Source: Halobacillus salinarum | Lineage (GTDB): Bacteria > Bacillota > Bacilli > Bacillales > Halobacillaceae | NCBI RefSeq assembly: GCF_022919095.1 | Contig: NZ_CP095073.1 | Coordinates: 2,108,001-2,172,000, forward strand | Length of the DNA stretch: 64,000 nt | Reading direction: 5' to 3' | Program-made: the position numbers and the translations under genes | The notes under the pieces: generated by a model | Database searches by the model: none | Told to the model about the DNA's origin: nothing | The model's input: the letters and a program-made list of their open reading frames with translations, nothing else | Shown: positions 62,730 to 64,000 of the stretch, in pieces | How the letters are laid out: each line of letters starts with the position of its first letter | Numbering within the stretch: position 1 is the stretch's first letter

Positions 62730-63696
62730 AGGCTTTCCTCCTTAATGAAGAAAAAGTGCGGGATTGTGGGTAATGGGGGATGGCTTGGTTCGTCAAGGCA
62801 TTTGAGAGAAGAGTACCATCGAGCATTTCTAATATAGCTGCCCGCTTAGGCAGATGTTCTTGACCTGCAACCGGAAGGAGCTGTTGGGCGGCTATGGCGA
62901 TCAGAGTTTGTTCCAAATCACTTTGCTTTATCTGCATTTCCATCAGTCTGCGGATTGTGCCAAAAGCATTTTTAGCATGTATGGTACTGATAACAAGATG
63001 GCCGCTGAGGGCTGCCCTTACCGCGAATTGAGCGGTTTTAGGATCTCTGATTTCCCCAACCATTAATAAATCAGGATCATGTCTAAGCGCAGCTTTTAAT
63101 CCAGAATCATAGGTGATCCCGGCTCTTTCATTCACTTGAACCTGAATGATATGATTTAAATTTTTTTCAATCGGATCTTCCAATGTAATCGCCTGGTAAG
63201 ACTGCTGCTGCATGAGGGATTGAAGCAGAGCATACAATGTAGTCGTTTTGCCGCTTCCGGTGGCACCGGTAAACAAAATCATGCCACTCGTTTCTTTAAA
63301 CCAGCTCTTCATATGGTGTAGTTGGGCGGGAAATAAAAATAATCGTTCGAGAGGAAGATCTTCTGCAGGGGTGAGGATTCGGATGGCTAAACTCTCAGTG
63401 CCGATGATTGGCAGCGTGGAAAGACGCAGATCATAAACAGCTTGCCCTGACCGGTGTTGTATCGTACCATTTTGAGGACGAGTCCTTTCACCAATATCCA
63501 TACCAGAAGCAAATTTAAAGTATGCAAGCATTTTCTGATAGGATGGAAGAGATAAGGAGGAGTGGTAAATTCTTTTACCATGGATGCGGAAATGGATCGT
63601 AGCTGTATCGCTGCAGGCAGAAAAGTGAATGTCGGAAGCAGTCTGCTGGATGGCGGAAATGATGACTCCCCTTGCTTGATTTGCTATTGAGTCCAC
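62695..63696 (-). CDS. comGA: competence assembly ATPase ComGA
   Basis: This 333-residue GspE/PilB-type ATPase has Walker A GATGSGKTTT, an Asp box ITLEDPIE, Walker B DLLMVGEIRD and a His box AALSGHLVISTIHA. It drives pseudopilus assembly for DNA uptake. The start is GTG 63696 after GAGGTGAT. The first gene of the comG operon is read toward lower coordinates; the 98-base gap to the divergent aroK gene must hold its promoter. I found no clean ComK box there. Confidence 0.94.
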   Translation of the reverse strand: MDSIANQARGVIISAIQQTASDIHFSACSDTATIHFRIHGKRIYHSSLSLPSYQKMLAYFKFASGMDIGERTRPQNGTIQHRSGQAVYDLRLSTLPIIGTESLAIRILTPAEDLPLERLFLFPAQLHHMKSWFKETSGMILFTGATGSGKTTTLYALLQSLMQQQSYQAITLEDPIEKNLNHIIQVQVNERAGITYDSGLKAALRHDPDLLMVGEIRDPKTAQFAVRAALSGHLVISTIHAKNAFGTIRRLMEMQIKQSDLEQTLIAIAAQQLLPVAGQEHLPKRAAILEMLDGTLLSNALTNQAIPHYPQSRTFSSLRRKAYALGFTSPDQI

Positions 63697-63794
63697 AACA
63701 ATGTATCACCTCATTTCATGAATTTTACCTTTACTATTTTCGACATGCTCTTACATAATCCTGCATAATCTGAAAAAAATTTGGAGGGAAGATA

Positions 63795-64000
63795 ATGAAG
63801 CTTTTTTTAACTGGATATATGGGAAGTGGAAAATCAACGGTCGCTGAACAGTTAAGCCAATTGCTTAATTTGGCTTATATCGAAATGGACCATGAAATTG
63901 AACGGATGGAAGAATTAACTATCCCGGAAATATTTGAGCATTTCGGGGAAGAATATTTCCGGAGGAAAGAAACCGAACTCCTTAAAAATACAGCGGAAGA
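63795..64000 (+). CDS. aroK: shikimate kinase, 3' end outside window
   Basis: The first 68 residues show the Walker A GYMGSGKST (residues 7–15), MDHEIERM and EEYFRRKETELL, typical of shikimate kinase, which phosphorylates shikimate in chorismate synthesis. Distal residues, including the lid, are outside the window. The ATG follows TTGGAGGG. Location divergent from comGA matches Bacillus. Confidence 0.93.
   Translation, partial: MKLFLTGYMGSGKSTVAEQLSQLLNLAYIEMDHEIERMEELTIPEIFEHFGEEYFRRKETELLKNTAE

Noticed and set aside
63697-63794. ComK box in the comGA–aroK gap
   Set aside because: A- and T-rich stretches are present, but no pair of AAAA-N5-TTTT boxes at a standard spacing.

Overview
The window is a stretch of core chromosome from a spore-forming, competence-gene-carrying member of the Bacillaceae. 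Gene order runs, with few departures, parallel to the yqeV–yqeY–yqfA–era–glyQS–dnaG–sigA–yqfO–sodA–pst–glcK–comG segment of Bacillus subtilis. The acidic proteins and the style of the sequences suggest a halophilic or marine genus such as Halobacillus or Pontibacillus; that genus guess is inference. I see no prophage, insertion sequence, integron, CRISPR array, secondary-metabolite cluster or defence island, and I found no convincing undescribed multi-gene system.

Layout. 1–2.6 kb: tRNA modification (mtaB, cut by the window edge), deoC, rpsU and yqeY. 2.6–5.5 kb: yqeZ–floA–yqfB flotillin/NfeD operon behind an ECF (sigma-W type) promoter. 5.5–13 kb: yqfC–yqfD (sporulation), phoH, pgpH, ybeY, dgkA, era, yqzL, recO. 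13–16.3 kb: T-box controlled glyQS. 16.3–24.5 kb: ccpN–ppsR, yqxD, dnaG–sigA, a membrane protein, cccA, trmK, yqfO. 24.5–33.6 kb: ispH, cshB, nfo, yqfT, a transglycosylase, yqfX, ispG, a stand-alone nfeD and a Na/Pi cotransporter. 33.8–34.5 kb: five tRNA genes plus a truncated tRNA-Phe copy. 34.8–44.6 kb: sodA, yqgE, a class B PBP and the full pst–phoU phosphate operon with a clear PhoP box. 44.6–54.1 kb: two small minus-strand genes, rpmG, yqgN, ldh, yqgO, rhomboid gluP, an M42 peptidase, a GerA-type germination protein, yqgQ–glcK. 54.2–59.8 kb: ltaS, FetAB-like exporter, yqgW/X/Y and mgsR. 59.8–63.7 kb: the comGA–comGG pseudopilus operon on the minus strand, then the start of aroK.

Two themes stand out. 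First, five genes (ispH, nfo, ispG, yqgE, glcK) are each broken by exactly one missing base in a run of G or C. Adding one base restores a full-length, family-typical protein every time. Because ispH and ispG are both needed for the MEP isoprenoid pathway, a base-calling or assembly artefact is far more likely than real pseudogenes.

Second, good matches to alternative sigma-factor promoters sit in front of envelope- and stress-related genes. There are two sigma-W-like sites (floA operon, stand-alone nfeD), two ECF sites with a CGTC -10 (class B PBP, ltaS) and two sigma-B-like sites (sodA, mgsR). With the four-repeat PhoP box before pstS they give a coherent picture of envelope, oxidative and phosphate stress control; all are read from sequence only.
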